DNA of 64,000 nt from Agrobacterium larrymoorei. Its GTDB lineage: Bacteria; Pseudomonadota; Alphaproteobacteria; Rhizobiales; Rhizobiaceae. Within the stretch, counting starts at the first letter, position 1. The number at the start of each line of letters is the position of its first letter. Positions 28,214 to 37,700 of the stretch are shown piece after piece. The translations under genes and the position numbers were made by a program. The notes beneath the pieces are model-generated. The model saw only the letters and a program-made list of their open reading frames with translations, did not search any database and was not told the origin of the DNA. The stretch covers positions 1,319,501-1,383,500 of the forward strand of contig NZ_CP039692.1 in assembly GCF_005145045.1 (NCBI RefSeq), in the 5' to 3' direction.

Positions 28214-28244
28214 TTGTAGCTCTAGTTGCTAGAGGTCGTAAGAC
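28214..28244 (+). promoter_or_regulatory. MerR-type promoter of zntA
   Basis: TTGTAG (28214-28219) and TAAGAC (28239-28244) are separated by 19 bp, longer than the usual 17. A perfect dyad CTCTAG-TTG-CTAGAG (28220-28234) lies in the spacer. This is the hallmark of promoters twisted open by MerR-family metal sensors such as ZntR, CadR or CueR. No merR gene is in the window. Confidence 0.72.
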
Positions 28245-28270
28245 ATGCTCAACATAAAGAGGAACCTCAG

Positions 28271-30496
28271 ATGAGCATGGCTTCACAGACCAGATTTCGC
28301 GTTGGCGGCATGGATTGCGCATCCTGCGCCAGCAAGATCGACACCGCCGTTCGGCGCATGCAGGGCGTGGAAGATGTTTCCGTTTCCGTGACCGCAGGAA
28401 CGATGAGCGTGAAGCATGATGAGACGAGCGATCTCGACGCCATCGGCAAGAAGGTGAAGGGGCTGGGCTTCACGGTGGAGCGGCTTGTGGGCCGTAAAGA
28501 GGCGAGCCAGCCTGTTCATGCACATGGCCCTGACTGCAATCATGACCATGATAGCGGTCATAACCACACCGGCGCCAGCCACGATCACGCGCATGGTGTC
28601 GAAGGTCTTCACGGGCATGACCATGGTCCGAACGAAGGGCCTTGGTGGAAAAGCAGGAAGGGCAGGGCGACCATTCTGGCGGGTGGCGCGCTTGTGGTTG
28701 CCTATCTTGTCGGGCATCTCGTGCCCGCGATCCAGCTCTATGCCTTCGCAATTGCCATGTTGGTTGGGCTGGTGCCGATCGCGCGCCGCGCCATCATGGC
28801 GGCATTTGCCGGAACGCCTTTCTCCATCGAGATGCTGATGACGATTGCGGCGGTGGGTGCTTTGGCAATCAATGCGACGGAAGAGGCGGCAGCGGTCGTT
28901 TTCCTCTTTCTGGTTGGCGAGTTGCTGGAAGGGGTGGCGGCTGGAAAGGCGAGGGACAGCATCAAATCTCTCTCCGCGCTCGTTCCCAAAACGGCGCTGC
29001 TTGAAGAGGCGGGCAAGACCCGTGAAGTGCCTGCGGAGACGCTGCAGATCGGCGCGACCATTCTGGTTCGCCCGGGCGACCGGATATCGGCAGATGGCGT
29101 CATTCTCTCCGGTGAAAGTGCCATCAACGAAGCGCCCGTGACGGGGGAAAGCGTGCCGGTACAGAAGAATGCCGGAGACAGCGTTTTTGCCGGAACGGTA
29201 AACGGCGATGCTGCGCTGCGCATCCGCGTGACCGCCGCCGCCGCCGACAATACGATTGCGCGCGTGGTGAAGCTGGTTGAGGAGGCGCAGGAAAGCAAGG
29301 CGCCGACAGAGCGCTTTATTGACCGCTTTTCGAAATATTACACGCCGGGTGTCGTGGTCGTTGCTGCTTTGGTGGCCGTTCTTCCGCCGCTCTTCATGGG
29401 TGGGGATTTGGGCGAATGGATCTATAAGGGCCTTGCCATTCTCCTGATCGGCTGCCCCTGCGCGCTGGTCATTTCCACACCTGCGGCAATCGCCGCCTCG
29501 CTTTCCGCCGGTGCACGCCGTGGCCTGTTGATGAAGGGCGGTGCGGTGCTGGAAGGGCTGGGCCGCTTGACGGCGGTGGCTCTGGACAAGACCGGCACGC
29601 TGACGGAGGGAAAGCCGAAGGTAACGGATCTCGTGCCGTTTGGAAAATCCGGCCCGGAAACCCTGCGGCTTGCTGCAGCCCTAGAAGCCGGCTCCAGCCA
29701 CCCGTTGGCGCTCGCCATTCTTGCGATGGCGCAGGAGGATGAAATCGATGTGCCGACCGCCAGCGATGCAAAGGCGCTGGGTGGCAAGGGCGTATCGGCA
29801 ACAGTGGAGGGACAGTCCGTTTTTCTCGGCTCCGCTAAGGCTGTTGCCGAAATTGTGGCTATTCCCCCGGCGCATCAGCGCATGATGACTGCGCTCAACG
29901 ATGAGGGCAAAACGGTGTCTGTTCTCGTCGTGGATGGCAAGCTGGGCGGTGCGATTGCCATGCGCGACGAGCCGCGTGCGGACGCTGTCGAGGGGCTTAC
30001 GGCGCTTAAAGATGCGGGCGTCAAGGTGGTGATGCTGACGGGCGATAACCAGCGCACCGCCCGTGCCATCGGCGAGACGCTTGGTATCGAAGTGCGCGCC
30101 GAATTGCTGCCGGAAGACAAGCAGCGCATCGTGGGCGAGCTGAAGCAACAGGGCTTCGTCGTCGGCAAGGTGGGTGACGGTATCAACGACGCACCGGCCC
30201 TTGCCGCAGCCGATGTGGGCATCGCCATGGGTGGCGGGACGGATGTCGCGCTGGAAACCGCAGATGCCGCAATTCTGCACGGGCGCGTCGGCGATGTCGG
30301 CAGAATGATCGCTCTTTCCAAGCGGACGATGCGCAATATCTATCAGAATATTGCCATGTCGCTTGGGCTGAAGGCGGTGTTTCTGGTGACGACCATCGTG
30401 GGAATTACTGGTCTATGGCCTGCGATTTTGGCGGATACGGGGGCGACCGTGCTGGTGACGATGAATGCGCTTCGGTTGTTGAGAGGGGTGAAGTAG
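28271..30496 (+). CDS. zntA: Zn/Cd/Pb-translocating P-type ATPase
   Basis: 741-residue P1B-type ATPase exporting soft divalent metals. Order: HMA domain with GMDCASC (Cys16, Cys19), a histidine-rich linker with twelve His at 83-118, transmembrane segments, actuator domain with the TGES loop, the CPC metal site (395-397), phosphorylation Asp439 in DKTGT, the SSHPLA variant of the HP motif, and GDGINDAPAL. CPC with the His linker suggests Zn/Cd rather than copper. ATG follows GAGGAAC. Expression should be metal-induced through the 19-bp-spaced promoter upstream. Confidence 0.92.
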   Translation: MSMASQTRFRVGGMDCASCASKIDTAVRRMQGVEDVSVSVTAGTMSVKHDETSDLDAIGKKVKGLGFTVERLVGRKEASQPVHAHGPDCNHDHDSGHNHTGASHDHAHGVEGLHGHDHGPNEGPWWKSRKGRATILAGGALVVAYLVGHLVPAIQLYAFAIAMLVGLVPIARRAIMAAFAGTPFSIEMLMTIAAVGALAINATEEAAAVVFLFLVGELLEGVAAGKARDSIKSLSALVPKTALLEEAGKTREVPAETLQIGATILVRPGDRISADGVILSGESAINEAPVTGESVPVQKNAGDSVFAGTVNGDAALRIRVTAAAADNTIARVVKLVEEAQESKAPTERFIDRFSKYYTPGVVVVAALVAVLPPLFMGGDLGEWIYKGLAILLIGCPCALVISTPAAIAASLSAGARRGLLMKGGAVLEGLGRLTAVALDKTGTLTEGKPKVTDLVPFGKSGPETLRLAAALEAGSSHPLALAILAMAQEDEIDVPTASDAKALGGKGVSATVEGQSVFLGSAKAVAEIVAIPPAHQRMMTALNDEGKTVSVLVVDGKLGGAIAMRDEPRADAVEGLTALKDAGVKVVMLTGDNQRTARAIGETLGIEVRAELLPEDKQRIVGELKQQGFVVGKVGDGINDAPALAAADVGIAMGGGTDVALETADAAILHGRVGDVGRMIALSKRTMRNIYQNIAMSLGLKAVFLVTTIVGITGLWPAILADTGATVLVTMNALRLLRGVK

Positions 30497-30550
30497 TGTT
30501 TGATGTACGTTCGCGAGAACAGAGGTTTAGTCGCGAACCCCTCTACCCGA

Positions 30551-30588
30551 GAAAACCTAGGACTTCGCTTTGCGAAGTCGAGGTTTTC
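30551..30588. repeat. Intergenic hairpin element
   Basis: GAAAACCT (30551-30558) pairs with AGGTTTTC (30581-30588), and inside it GACTTCGC (30561-30568) pairs with GCGAAGTC (30572-30579). A CCCACAAGGGG motif follows at 30597-30607. The structure looks like a dispersed palindromic repeat unit and not a terminator, as no T run follows. Confidence 0.55.
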
Positions 30589-30702
30589 TATCCTCTCCCA
30601 CAAGGGGACCGTTGCGTAACTTCCGACATAAGCTGATTGCCAAACGACAAATCACCTTGGCCACCGCCCTTCCTATCGAGGGGCGGTTCTAGGTTCGTGT
30701 AG

Positions 30703-31830
30703 GCTGGTTGATGGGTGATATGGCTGAACTGCGGACACAGTTCTCCCCTCGGCTCACGCGCTCAGCGTCACCCAGCGGCGCATGTTGAACGCCATGGCCG
30801 CAAGCAGAACCTGGGCGGATGCCTTGGCAAGACCGATGTAGCGAATGTGGCTCAGCCCCATGCGGCGCTTGAGCGTGGCAAAGGTCGTCTCGACCGCAGC
30901 GCGTCGTCTGGCCACGGCACGGTTGAAACGGCGGGCTGCGGCTTTGAGAACAGGGTGATGCTTGTTGGGGCGCTTCATCAGACCGCAGAAAATCCCGCGC
31001 TCCTTCAGCATCGCGGCCCGTTGATGTGTGTGATAGGCGCTGTCGCCCAGAACCCGCGTCTCGTCGCCCACGATCAGCAGATCGGCAGGCACGGTATCGT
31101 TGATATTGGCCGGCGTGGTGATCACCCGCCGGATCAGGCCCGAACCTTCATCCACGCCCACATGGGCCTTGTAACCATAGCTCGAACCCTGCCGACCCTT
31201 GCGCCGGGTAAACGCCGCATCCGGATCGCGTGCGCTCGTCTGCACCTTGTCTTCTTTGTCTTCAGTGCCTTCGGCACCGTTGTTCGTATCTTGAGCACGC
31301 GGCGGGCGAGCAGCTTGCGTCTCGATGACAGTCGCATCCAGCATCGTGCCGCGCCGCAGGATCAGGCCTGCGGCATCGAGCTGCCTGTCAAGCTCGCCAA
31401 ACAGCTTCTCCAGAAGTTTCCGTTCCACCAGCCGGTTGCGAAAGCGGCACAGTGTCGTGTGATCGGGAACAGCCTCATCGAGGCCAATGCCACAAAAGCG
31501 GCGAAAGGAAAGGCGGTCATAGATCGCCTCCTCCAGTTCCGCATCGGACAGGCCGTAAAGCTGCTGCAGCATCAAAGCCTTGAACATCGTCAGAACAGGA
31601 TAGGCAGGCCGACCGCCAGTCTCCCCATCAGGTTCAAGCGACCGCAGCACCTTCTCGAAGCGATACCACTTCACCACCGACAACAGCTTGCCCAACCGGT
31701 CCGGCCCACTGCGCACCGTCACAAGCGCATCCGCAAAGCTGAACTGAGAACCGCTCTTCATCGCCATCCAAACACCCCTTCGATCGCTCACGAACAGAGT
31801 GAATCATATCCGTAGGGTTTTGCAACAGGC
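30703..31830 (-). mobile_element. IS5-family insertion sequence (ends uncertain)
   Basis: An element of about 1.1 kb with one intact transposase. The right end is probably the GGCCTGTTGCAAAACC inverted-repeat-like sequence ending near 31830 (seen on the minus strand). The best left candidate near 30705, GGCTGGTTG, matches only in part, and no target duplication could be fixed. Left end may be diverged. Confidence 0.65.
30754..31767 (-). CDS. IS5-family transposase
   Basis: 337-residue DDE transposase, apparently complete. The N-terminal DUF772-type domain (PVLTMFKALMLQQLYGLSD) is followed by catalytic acids in TMLDATVIET, GDSAYHTH and AVETTFATLKRR. A basic region RRKGRQGSSYGYKAH is typical of the IS5 group. 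The ATG at 31767 has AAGGGG seven bases before it; a GTG at 31791 is an alternative. No frameshift, so the element may still be active. Confidence 0.92.
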   Translation of the reverse strand: MAMKSGSQFSFADALVTVRSGPDRLGKLLSVVKWYRFEKVLRSLEPDGETGGRPAYPVLTMFKALMLQQLYGLSDAELEEAIYDRLSFRRFCGIGLDEAVPDHTTLCRFRNRLVERKLLEKLFGELDRQLDAAGLILRRGTMLDATVIETQAARPPRAQDTNNGAEGTEDKEDKVQTSARDPDAAFTRRKGRQGSSYGYKAHVGVDEGSGLIRRVITTPANINDTVPADLLIVGDETRVLGDSAYHTHQRAAMLKERGIFCGLMKRPNKHHPVLKAAARRFNRAVARRRAAVETTFATLKRRMGLSHIRYIGLAKASAQVLLAAMAFNMRRWVTLSA

Positions 31831-31836
31831 CCACAA

Positions 31837-31921
31837 GGGTAGAGGAAAAGACGGCACCGTTCTCGCCCCTCTCGACGTTCAACAGAGAGTGAAAATAGAG
31901 AAGCTGGGTTTACCTCTACCC
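31837..31921. repeat. Inverted-repeat element beside the IS
   Basis: GGGTAGAGG (31837-31845) and CCTCTACCC (31913-31921) bound an 85-bp palindromic unit. A further small hairpin, CTTAGC-GAA-GCTAAG, occurs near 31972-31986. CCCACAAGGG, also present on the other side of the IS, overlaps the left edge. The 224-bp gap up to moaE holds no gene. Confidence 0.5.
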
Positions 31922-32015
31922 CATTATCCTGAGCCTGTCGAAGGAGTGGGAGAGGAAGAAAAATCATGGTCTTAGCGAAGCTAAGTCATAGATTTCCAGG
32001 TGAGGGGTGTCGCTT

Positions 32016-32480
32016 TCACGACCGCCACTTATCCTTGGCACTCTCATCCGCATCCTTTGCCGAAATCCAATCACCGGCTTTCCCGTTCTTGCCGTGCTCC
32101 TTCTTCCAGAAGGGGGCGGCGGTTTTCAGGTAGTCCATGACGAAGTTTGCGCCGTCGAAGGCGGCCTGTCGGTGGCGGGAGGCGGCGATGACGAGGACGA
32201 TGTTTTCGCCGGTTGCGATTTTGCCGTAGCGGTGGATGGCGGTGAGGCCGAGGAGGGCGAAGCGTTCGATGGCGAGTGTCGCGATGCGCAACATTTCCGC
32301 TTCCGCCATGCCGGGATAATGCTCCAGTTCCAGAGCTGAAAGCGTGCCGCCGTCATCCCGGCAAAGACCGGTAAAGGTGACCACGGCACCGATGCTCAGG
32401 TCGTTTTGGGTGAGGAGGCGTGCTTCCTCAGCGGCATCGAAATCCTCCGCCTGAACGCGGATGGTCGGGAGGATCGCCAT
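32016..32480 (-). CDS. moaE: Molybdopterin synthase catalytic subunit
   Basis: 154-residue large subunit of molybdopterin synthase, which puts two sulfurs on precursor Z (cyclic pyranopterin monophosphate). Family motifs are GAVVTFTGLCRDD, LELEHYPGMAE, IHRYGKIATGENIV, SRHRQAAF and the catalytic lysines in APFWKKEH. It starts 4 bp after moaD, its partner, in a pgsA-moaD-moaE operon. Confidence 0.94.
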   Translation of the reverse strand: MAILPTIRVQAEDFDAAEEARLLTQNDLSIGAVVTFTGLCRDDGGTLSALELEHYPGMAEAEMLRIATLAIERFALLGLTAIHRYGKIATGENIVLVIAASRHRQAAFDGANFVMDYLKTAAPFWKKEHGKNGKAGDWISAKDADESAKDKWRS

Positions 32481-32484
32481 AGTC

Positions 32485-32739
32485 TCAACCGCCCGTCATG
32501 GGTGGAAAAATACCGATTTCGCGTGCGCCGACAATGCTCTCATCGTGCTCCACATGTTCCTGATTGACTGCCACACGAATGACGTCGGGGAATTCAAAGG
32601 CGGCTTCGTAGTCTTCGCCTAACGTCTTGAGATAGGCGATCAACTGGCGCGGTGTCGTCACGTCGGCTGGAATGTCGAGGACTTCTTCGGCCTTGCCGAT
32701 CTTTTCACGAACCCAGGCGAAGTAAACGAGATGCGTCAT
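32485..32739 (-). CDS. moaD: Molybdopterin synthase sulfur carrier subunit
   Basis: 84-residue ubiquitin-like small subunit with the C-terminal GG (FPPMTGG) that carries the thiocarboxylate. The ATG at 32739 shares one base with the pgsA stop (TGATG), so the genes are translationally coupled. Confidence 0.93.
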   Translation of the reverse strand: MTHLVYFAWVREKIGKAEEVLDIPADVTTPRQLIAYLKTLGEDYEAAFEFPDVIRVAVNQEHVEHDESIVGAREIGIFPPMTGG

Positions 32740-33326
32740 CACTCTTCATCCACGATGTGCTTGAGACCGGCCTTGAAATAATCGTAGCCCGTGTAGATCG
32801 TCAGCGCTGCTGCGATCCAGAGAAGGCCAATGCCCATTTCGGTGGTGTAGGGCAAGATCTTGTCACCTGCCGGACCTGCCAGAAGGGTTGCGATGGCAAC
32901 CATCTGGATCGTCGTCTTCCACTTGGCAATGCGCGTGACGGGCACGGACACTTTAAGCGCCGCCAGATATTCGCGCAGGCCGGAAACGAGAATTTCGCGG
33001 CACAAAATGGTGATCGCGGCCCATAGCGACCAACCCGCAATCGTGCCATCTGCGGCCAGAAGCAGCAGGATGGAGGCGATCAGCAGCTTGTCGGCAATCG
33101 GGTCCAGCATCCGTCCGATATTGGAGGTCTGGTTCCAGATACGCGCGAGATAGCCATCGAGAAAATCGGTAATGGAGGCGATGATGAACAGCCAGAGCGC
33201 GGTCCATCGCGCAAAATCCGAACTTTCCAGTTTGCCCTCGATGAAGAAGCAGAGGACGATGACCGGCACGGCAAGAATGCGGCCATAGGTCAGGAGGTTC
33301 GGGATGTTGTACGTGCGCGAAGCCAT
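32739..33326 (-). CDS. pgsA: CDP-diacylglycerol-glycerol-3-phosphate 3-phosphatidyltransferase
   Basis: 195-residue inner-membrane enzyme making phosphatidylglycerol phosphate from CDP-diacylglycerol and glycerol 3-phosphate. The CDP-alcohol phosphatidyltransferase signature D-G-x2-A-R-x8-G-x3-D-x3-D is intact in DGYLARIW...GRMLDPIAD. Several membrane segments surround it. First gene of the pgsA-moaD-moaE operon; the common order uvrC-pgsA is kept, with a MITE-like insertion between. Confidence 0.94.
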   Translation of the reverse strand: MASRTYNIPNLLTYGRILAVPVIVLCFFIEGKLESSDFARWTALWLFIIASITDFLDGYLARIWNQTSNIGRMLDPIADKLLIASILLLLAADGTIAGWSLWAAITILCREILVSGLREYLAALKVSVPVTRIAKWKTTIQMVAIATLLAGPAGDKILPYTTEMGIGLLWIAAALTIYTGYDYFKAGLKHIVDEE

Positions 33327-33351
33327 GGAAAACCTGTCTGTCGATATCTAA

Positions 33352-33510
33352 GAGCCTGTTTGAAAACTCGGACGGGTCGATCCGGCGATGCTTTTCGCGC
33401 CCCGCTGCGTCGAAAATCTTGTCGATATCAAAGGATATCGGCTACGATCTTCTCCTTACAGGACACAAAATCATTCTCCGGCTTCCGCCGCCGAGTTTCC
33501 AAACAGACTC
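33352..33510. mobile_element. MITE-like element with TAA target duplication
   Basis: 159 bp bounded by inverted repeats of about 20 bp: GAGCCTGTTTGAAAACTCGG at the left and the complement of GAGTCTGTTTGGAAACTCGG at the right (18 of 20 identical). It is flanked on both sides by TAA (33349-33351 and 33511-33513). No coding capacity. The ends and 3-bp TNA duplication resemble IS5/IS427-group elements, so it is probably moved by such a transposase. An internal dyad CGATATC-AAAG-GATATCG lies at 33423-33440. Confidence 0.78.
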
Positions 33511-33590
33511 TAAGCGTTGATGACGCCCCGAGGTGCAAGCGTCAACACCTCATTGTGTTTTTTTAGCGAGCAACCGCGAAAGCCGCCGCG

Positions 33591-35633
33591 TCACTCGCGA
33601 CCGCTCTCATGGAAGTGATTGTAAATCTGTTTTGCAACAGTTTCAGAAATACCGCCCACCGCCATCAGGTCGCTGAGTGCCGCGCGGGAAACTGCTTTGG
33701 CCGTGCCGAAATGCTGGAGAAGTGCGCGTTTGCGCCCCGGCCCGATGCCGCTGATTTCATCGAGCGGGTTCTTGATCATTTCCTTCTTGCGGCGCGCGCG
33801 ATGCGAGCCGATTGCAAAGCGGTGCGCCTCATCGCGCATGCGCTGGATGAAATAAAGAACCGGATCACGCGGCGGCAGGGAAAAGTCGCTGCGCATATCG
33901 GCGAAAAACCGCTCGCGGCCCGCGTCGCGGTCAACGCCTTTCGCGACACCGATCGCGGTGACGCAATCGCGAATGCCGAGTTCATCCAGAATGGTGCGGA
34001 CCGCCGTCATCTGGCCCTGACCACCGTCGATCAGAATGACATCCGGCCAGGACGGAAAGGGCATATCCACCGCATCTTCCGGCGAAACGGGCTGGCTGCG
34101 GTCCGGCCTGCCTTCTTCTTTCAGCAGGCGAGAGAAGCGGCGGGTCATGACTTCCCGCATCATGCCGAAGTCGTCTCCGGGCGAGATGTCGGTCGATTTG
34201 ATGTTGAACTTCCGGTACTGGTTCTTGACGAAGCCATCCGGCCCCGCCACCACCATGCCGCCAACCGCATTGGTGCCCATGATGTGGGAGTTATCGTAAA
34301 TCTCGATGCGGCGCGGAATGTAAGGCATGCCGAATGTCTCGGCAAAGCCCTTCAGCAGCCGCGCCTGCGATGAGGTTTCGGCCAGCTTGCGGCCATGCGC
34401 TTCACGGGCATTGCCCAGAACGTGGTCGACAATGTCCTTCTTCTCCCCGCGCTGCGGCACGGAGATCGTTACCTTATGGCCCGCCTTTTCCCCCAGGGCA
34501 GCGGAGAGCAGTTCCTGTTCATCTACCGTTTCTGACAGAAGAATCTGCTTCGGCACCGGCTTGTCATCATAGAACTGGGCCAGAAAGGCGTTGAGGATTT
34601 CAGAGCCCGGCAAGGCCGGATCGGCCTTTGGAAAATAAGCCCGGTTGCCCCAGTTTTGACCGGTGCGGAAGAAGAAGACCTGAATGCAGGAAACGCCGCC
34701 TTCGTGATGAATGGCGAAAACATCCGCCTCCTCGATACCGGCGGGATTGATGCCCTGATGGCTCTGGACATGCGAAAGGGCTGCCAGCCTGTCGCGATAG
34801 ACGGCAGCGCGCTCGAAATCGAGGTCTTCCGAGGCCTCGTTCATCTGCTTTGCAATCGTCGATTTCACGCTCTGGCTTTTGCCGGAGAGAAAGTCCTTCG
34901 CCTCGCGAACGAGTTCGGCATAGCCCTCATCGCTGATTTCATGCGTGCAGGGGCCGGAACAGCGTTTGATCTGGTAAAGCAGACAGGGCCGGGTTCGGGT
35001 TTCGAAAACGCTGTCCGTGCAGGTGCGGATGAGAAAGGCGCGTTGCAGCGAGTTGATGGTGCGGCCAACCGCGCCCGCCGAGGCAAATGGACCGAAATAA
35101 TCGCCCTTGCGCGCCCGCGCGCCGCGATGCTTGAATATGGCCGGAGCGCGATTATCCGCCGTGATGAGGATATAAGGAAACGACTTGTCATCGCGCAGCA
35201 GCACATTGAAGCGCGGGCGGAAGCGCTTGATGAGATTTGCTTCGAGCAGCAGGGCTTCGATTTCGGTGCGTGTGGTGACGAATTCCATATGGGTCGTCAA
35301 CCGCACCATCTGGCCGATGCGGTTGGAATGGAAGCGCCCCTGCGCATAATTGCTGACACGCTTTTTCAGCGAGCGCGCCTTGCCGACGTAAAGAACGTCT
35401 CCCGCCTCGTTGAACATGCGATAGACGCCAGGATTGTTGGGCAGGTGTTTGACGAATTCGCCAATCAGGTCCATGCCCTTCAGGCCGGATTCGTTCTTCC
35501 AGCCCGCATTCCAATCCATGCCCGCATCGTCCCGCGCCACGGCAGTCTCGCTGGTGGAGGGGGCGACATCGTCTTCATCGTCGTCGGTTTCATCGAAGAG
35601 AACACCGCCATCCGGCAGCTTCTTTCCGTTCAT
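33591..35633 (-). CDS. uvrC: Excinuclease ABC subunit C
   Basis: 680-residue nucleotide excision repair nuclease that makes both incisions around damage bound by UvrA/UvrB. It has an acidic N-terminal extension (1-60), GIY-YIG domain (about 66-145, PGVYRMF and LYVGKA), a Cys-rich insert (RTCTDSVF...[15 protein letters not shown]), UVR domain (about 255-290), the RNase H-like endonuclease region with LIDGGQGQM, and C-terminal tandem helix-hairpin-helix motifs ([18 protein letters not shown]). Its ATG overlaps the stop of the upstream SDR gene by four bases. Confidence 0.95.
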   Translation of the reverse strand: MNGKKLPDGGVLFDETDDDEDDVAPSTSETAVARDDAGMDWNAGWKNESGLKGMDLIGEFVKHLPNNPGVYRMFNEAGDVLYVGKARSLKKRVSNYAQGRFHSNRIGQMVRLTTHMEFVTTRTEIEALLLEANLIKRFRPRFNVLLRDDKSFPYILITADNRAPAIFKHRGARARKGDYFGPFASAGAVGRTINSLQRAFLIRTCTDSVFETRTRPCLLYQIKRCSGPCTHEISDEGYAELVREAKDFLSGKSQSVKSTIAKQMNEASEDLDFERAAVYRDRLAALSHVQSHQGINPAGIEEADVFAIHHEGGVSCIQVFFFRTGQNWGNRAYFPKADPALPGSEILNAFLAQFYDDKPVPKQILLSETVDEQELLSAALGEKAGHKVTISVPQRGEKKDIVDHVLGNAREAHGRKLAETSSQARLLKGFAETFGMPYIPRRIEIYDNSHIMGTNAVGGMVVAGPDGFVKNQYRKFNIKSTDISPGDDFGMMREVMTRRFSRLLKEEGRPDRSQPVSPEDAVDMPFPSWPDVILIDGGQGQMTAVRTILDELGIRDCVTAIGVAKGVDRDAGRERFFADMRSDFSLPPRDPVLYFIQRMRDEAHRFAIGSHRARRKKEMIKNPLDEISGIGPGRKRALLQHFGTAKAVSRAALSDLMAVGGISETVAKQIYNHFHESGRE

Positions 35634-36394
35634 TCATTAATCTCCGCATCCGGGGTTTCCCAGCCAAGGTGCTGGCCCCCGTCGAGCGCGATCATCTGGC
35701 CGGTCATCGACGGGGTGTCATAAAGAAAGCGAATCGTCCGCCCGAACTCATCGGGCTTTGGACCTCTCTTTAATATAAGGGCGTCGATCTGCGCCTGAAA
35801 GTCCTCGTCAAGCTGTCTATCGTTTTTAAAGGTCGGGCCGGGGCCAATGGCATTCACCCGAATGCGCGGTGCAAAGCTTTGTGCCAAGGTCTGCGTTGCC
35901 GTCCAGAGCGCGGCCTTGGAAAGAGTGTAGGAATAAAAACGCGGATTGAGCGCCAGCACCCGCTGATCGATGATGTTGACGATCAGGCCGGAATTCTCTT
36001 TGGGCAACTGTTCTGCAAAGGCGGCAGCCAGAATGGTTGGCGCGCGGACGTGGACGGCGAAATGCGCCTCGAATGTCGCCGCATCGAACTGGCTGGCCTC
36101 ATCCTTATGGAAAACAGACGCATTATTGACGAGAACACCTATGGGGCCAAGCGCTTCCGTGGCCTTGTTCATCAATTGCGATGTCGAAAAAGAATCCTCG
36201 AGATCGGCCTGCACAACGGCTGCACGACCACCTTGTTGCCGTATTGTGTTAGCGAATTCCTCTGCTTCAGCGATGGAAGAGCGAGCGTGAATGCCGATCG
36301 CAAAGCCCTCGGAAGCAAGATATTCGGCAATTGCCCTTCCCACACGGCGGGCAGCGCCCGTTATCAAGACGGTCTTTGGTATAGTCTCTGTCAA
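35630..36394 (-). CDS. SDR-family oxidoreductase, pteridine-reductase-like
   Basis: 254-residue short-chain dehydrogenase/reductase. The cofactor motif reads TGAARRVG (residues 11-18), the arginine-containing form seen in pteridine reductases and FolM, which favours NADPH. NNAS and the catalytic YTLSK follow. A role in reducing a pterin such as dihydromonapterin is possible, but this is inference. It is cotranscribed with uvrC through a four-base overlap. Confidence 0.85.
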   Translation of the reverse strand: MTETIPKTVLITGAARRVGRAIAEYLASEGFAIGIHARSSIAEAEEFANTIRQQGGRAAVVQADLEDSFSTSQLMNKATEALGPIGVLVNNASVFHKDEASQFDAATFEAHFAVHVRAPTILAAAFAEQLPKENSGLIVNIIDQRVLALNPRFYSYTLSKAALWTATQTLAQSFAPRIRVNAIGPGPTFKNDRQLDEDFQAQIDALILKRGPKPDEFGRTIRFLYDTPSMTGQMIALDGGQHLGWETPDAEINE

Positions 36395-36763
36395 AGCTGG
36401 CCTGTGCTCTTTTCAAATCACATTCTGCTTTAGATATAGATCGAAAGCAGCAGCTTTGCACGTTGGGAAGGCGTTTTATACAGGCTTGTGGAAAGAGAGT
36501 CTAAAGCGCGTAATTTAATGTAAATACAAGTAAAAACGCGCGTTGCTTAAATTAACGATCCATTATCCTTAATAGATTTTTGTGTCATTTTAGCAACGTC
36601 CCATTTCCGTCACGTCGCTGCCCCAATCAATTCACATTTTGGCTGTGTGATTTCCTCATTCGCCCATCATTTTGCATTTCCAGAAGGGCAGGGAACTAAC
36701 TGTTTTATACCGCGTTTGGGAACCTAGTGTGTGAGCACCCCGCGGGTTTGAAAGGAGAATAGC
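36395..36763. promoter_or_regulatory. Divergent upstream region of the SDR gene and ropB
   Basis: 369 bp with no gene. It is A/T-rich from 36500 to 36600, unlike the surroundings, which fits the promoter of a highly expressed outer-membrane protein. TAATTTAA (36511-36518) and TTAAATTA (36547-36554) form an inverted repeat that may bind a regulator. Confidence 0.45.
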
Positions 36764-37420
36764 ATGCGTACTATCGTTGCAACACTTATGGCTACCACAA
36801 TGGCGGCAGCCGCTTTCTCGGCAGCCAAGGCGGCCGACGCTGTCAATGAAGTGCCGCAGGCACCTGTTGCCGTGGAACAGCCAGCACCTATCAAGGACTG
36901 GTCCGGTGCATACCTCGGTGGTACCGTGAACTACGACTGGGGCCGTTTCAGCGGCAGCAATAATGGTCGTGACGCGGACGGCTTCGGCGGCGGTCTCTAC
37001 GGCGGTTACAACTGGCAGAGCGGCCAGATCGTTTACGGTGCGGAAGCAGACATCGCTTATGGCGATGAAAAAGGTTCTGCTGGCACTTTCGCTGGCGAAT
37101 CGCTGCAGGGCAAGCAGAAGCTTAACGGCTCGCTGCGTGCTCGCGTCGGTTACGACATGAACCCATTCCTGATCTACGGTACGGGTGGTTTGGCTGTCGG
37201 CAACCACGAGATCAGCAACCCAGGTTCCAAGGACGATGCGACCGCACTCGGTTACACGGTTGGTGCCGGTGTTGAAGCCCTCGTAACGGACAACATCACC
37301 GCTCGTCTGGAATATCGTTACACCGATTACCAGAACAAGGACTTCACGCTTGACACCGGAACCGTATCCCGCGGCTTCGACGATCACAGCGTCAAGGCTG
37401 GTATCGGCGTAAAGTTCTAA
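36764..37420 (+). CDS. ropB: RopB/Omp25-type outer membrane beta-barrel protein
   Basis: 218-residue eight-stranded outer-membrane barrel. A signal peptide ends at AKA (residue 23); a Pro-rich linker leads to the start motif DWSGAYLGG, and the chain ends in the C-terminal phenylalanine (IGVKF) recognised by the BAM machinery. Very close in plan to RopB of Rhizobium and Omp25/31 of Brucella, major surface proteins that help envelope stability. GGAG ribosome site before ATG; strong terminator downstream. Confidence 0.9.
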   Translation: MRTIVATLMATTMAAAAFSAAKAADAVNEVPQAPVAVEQPAPIKDWSGAYLGGTVNYDWGRFSGSNNGRDADGFGGGLYGGYNWQSGQIVYGAEADIAYGDEKGSAGTFAGESLQGKQKLNGSLRARVGYDMNPFLIYGTGGLAVGNHEISNPGSKDDATALGYTVGAGVEALVTDNITARLEYRYTDYQNKDFTLDTGTVSRGFDDHSVKAGIGVKF

Positions 37421-37448
37421 TCCGTCACGGATTGAATGCAAAAGAAGG

Positions 37449-37475
37449 CCGGAGCTCACGCTCCGGCTTTTTTTG
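37449..37475 (+). terminator. Rho-independent terminator of ropB
   Basis: GCCGGAGC-TCAC-GCTCCGGC perfect 8-bp stem followed by seven T. It lies 28 bp after the ropB stop. Confidence 0.92.
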
Positions 37476-37700
37476 TTTTGCCCTGAATGCACCAACTGGC
37501 AACGGCCAGAGGATAGCCACCTTCGAGGCATTCCCAGCCAAATATATGCGTCGACCGTCCATTTTTGACGCGCCGCCGGTTTCCCCTTGCCGAAGATAAG
37601 GGGCCATGAGATTTCAGTTTCAACAACGTTTGCGTTGGAACGTGAATCATCGGGACACTACATCGGCTGCAATTTTGCCGGTGCGCAGGGATTTTGAACA
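37476..37700. promoter_or_regulatory. Upstream region of the autotransporter gene
   Basis: 225 bp between the ropB terminator and the autotransporter start. No gene and no clear operator seen; the promoter of the autotransporter must lie here. Confidence 0.4.

Noticed and set aside
30703..31830. Exact IS5 ends with target duplication
   Set aside because: A convincing matching left inverted repeat and duplicated target could not be found, so exact ends are not claimed.
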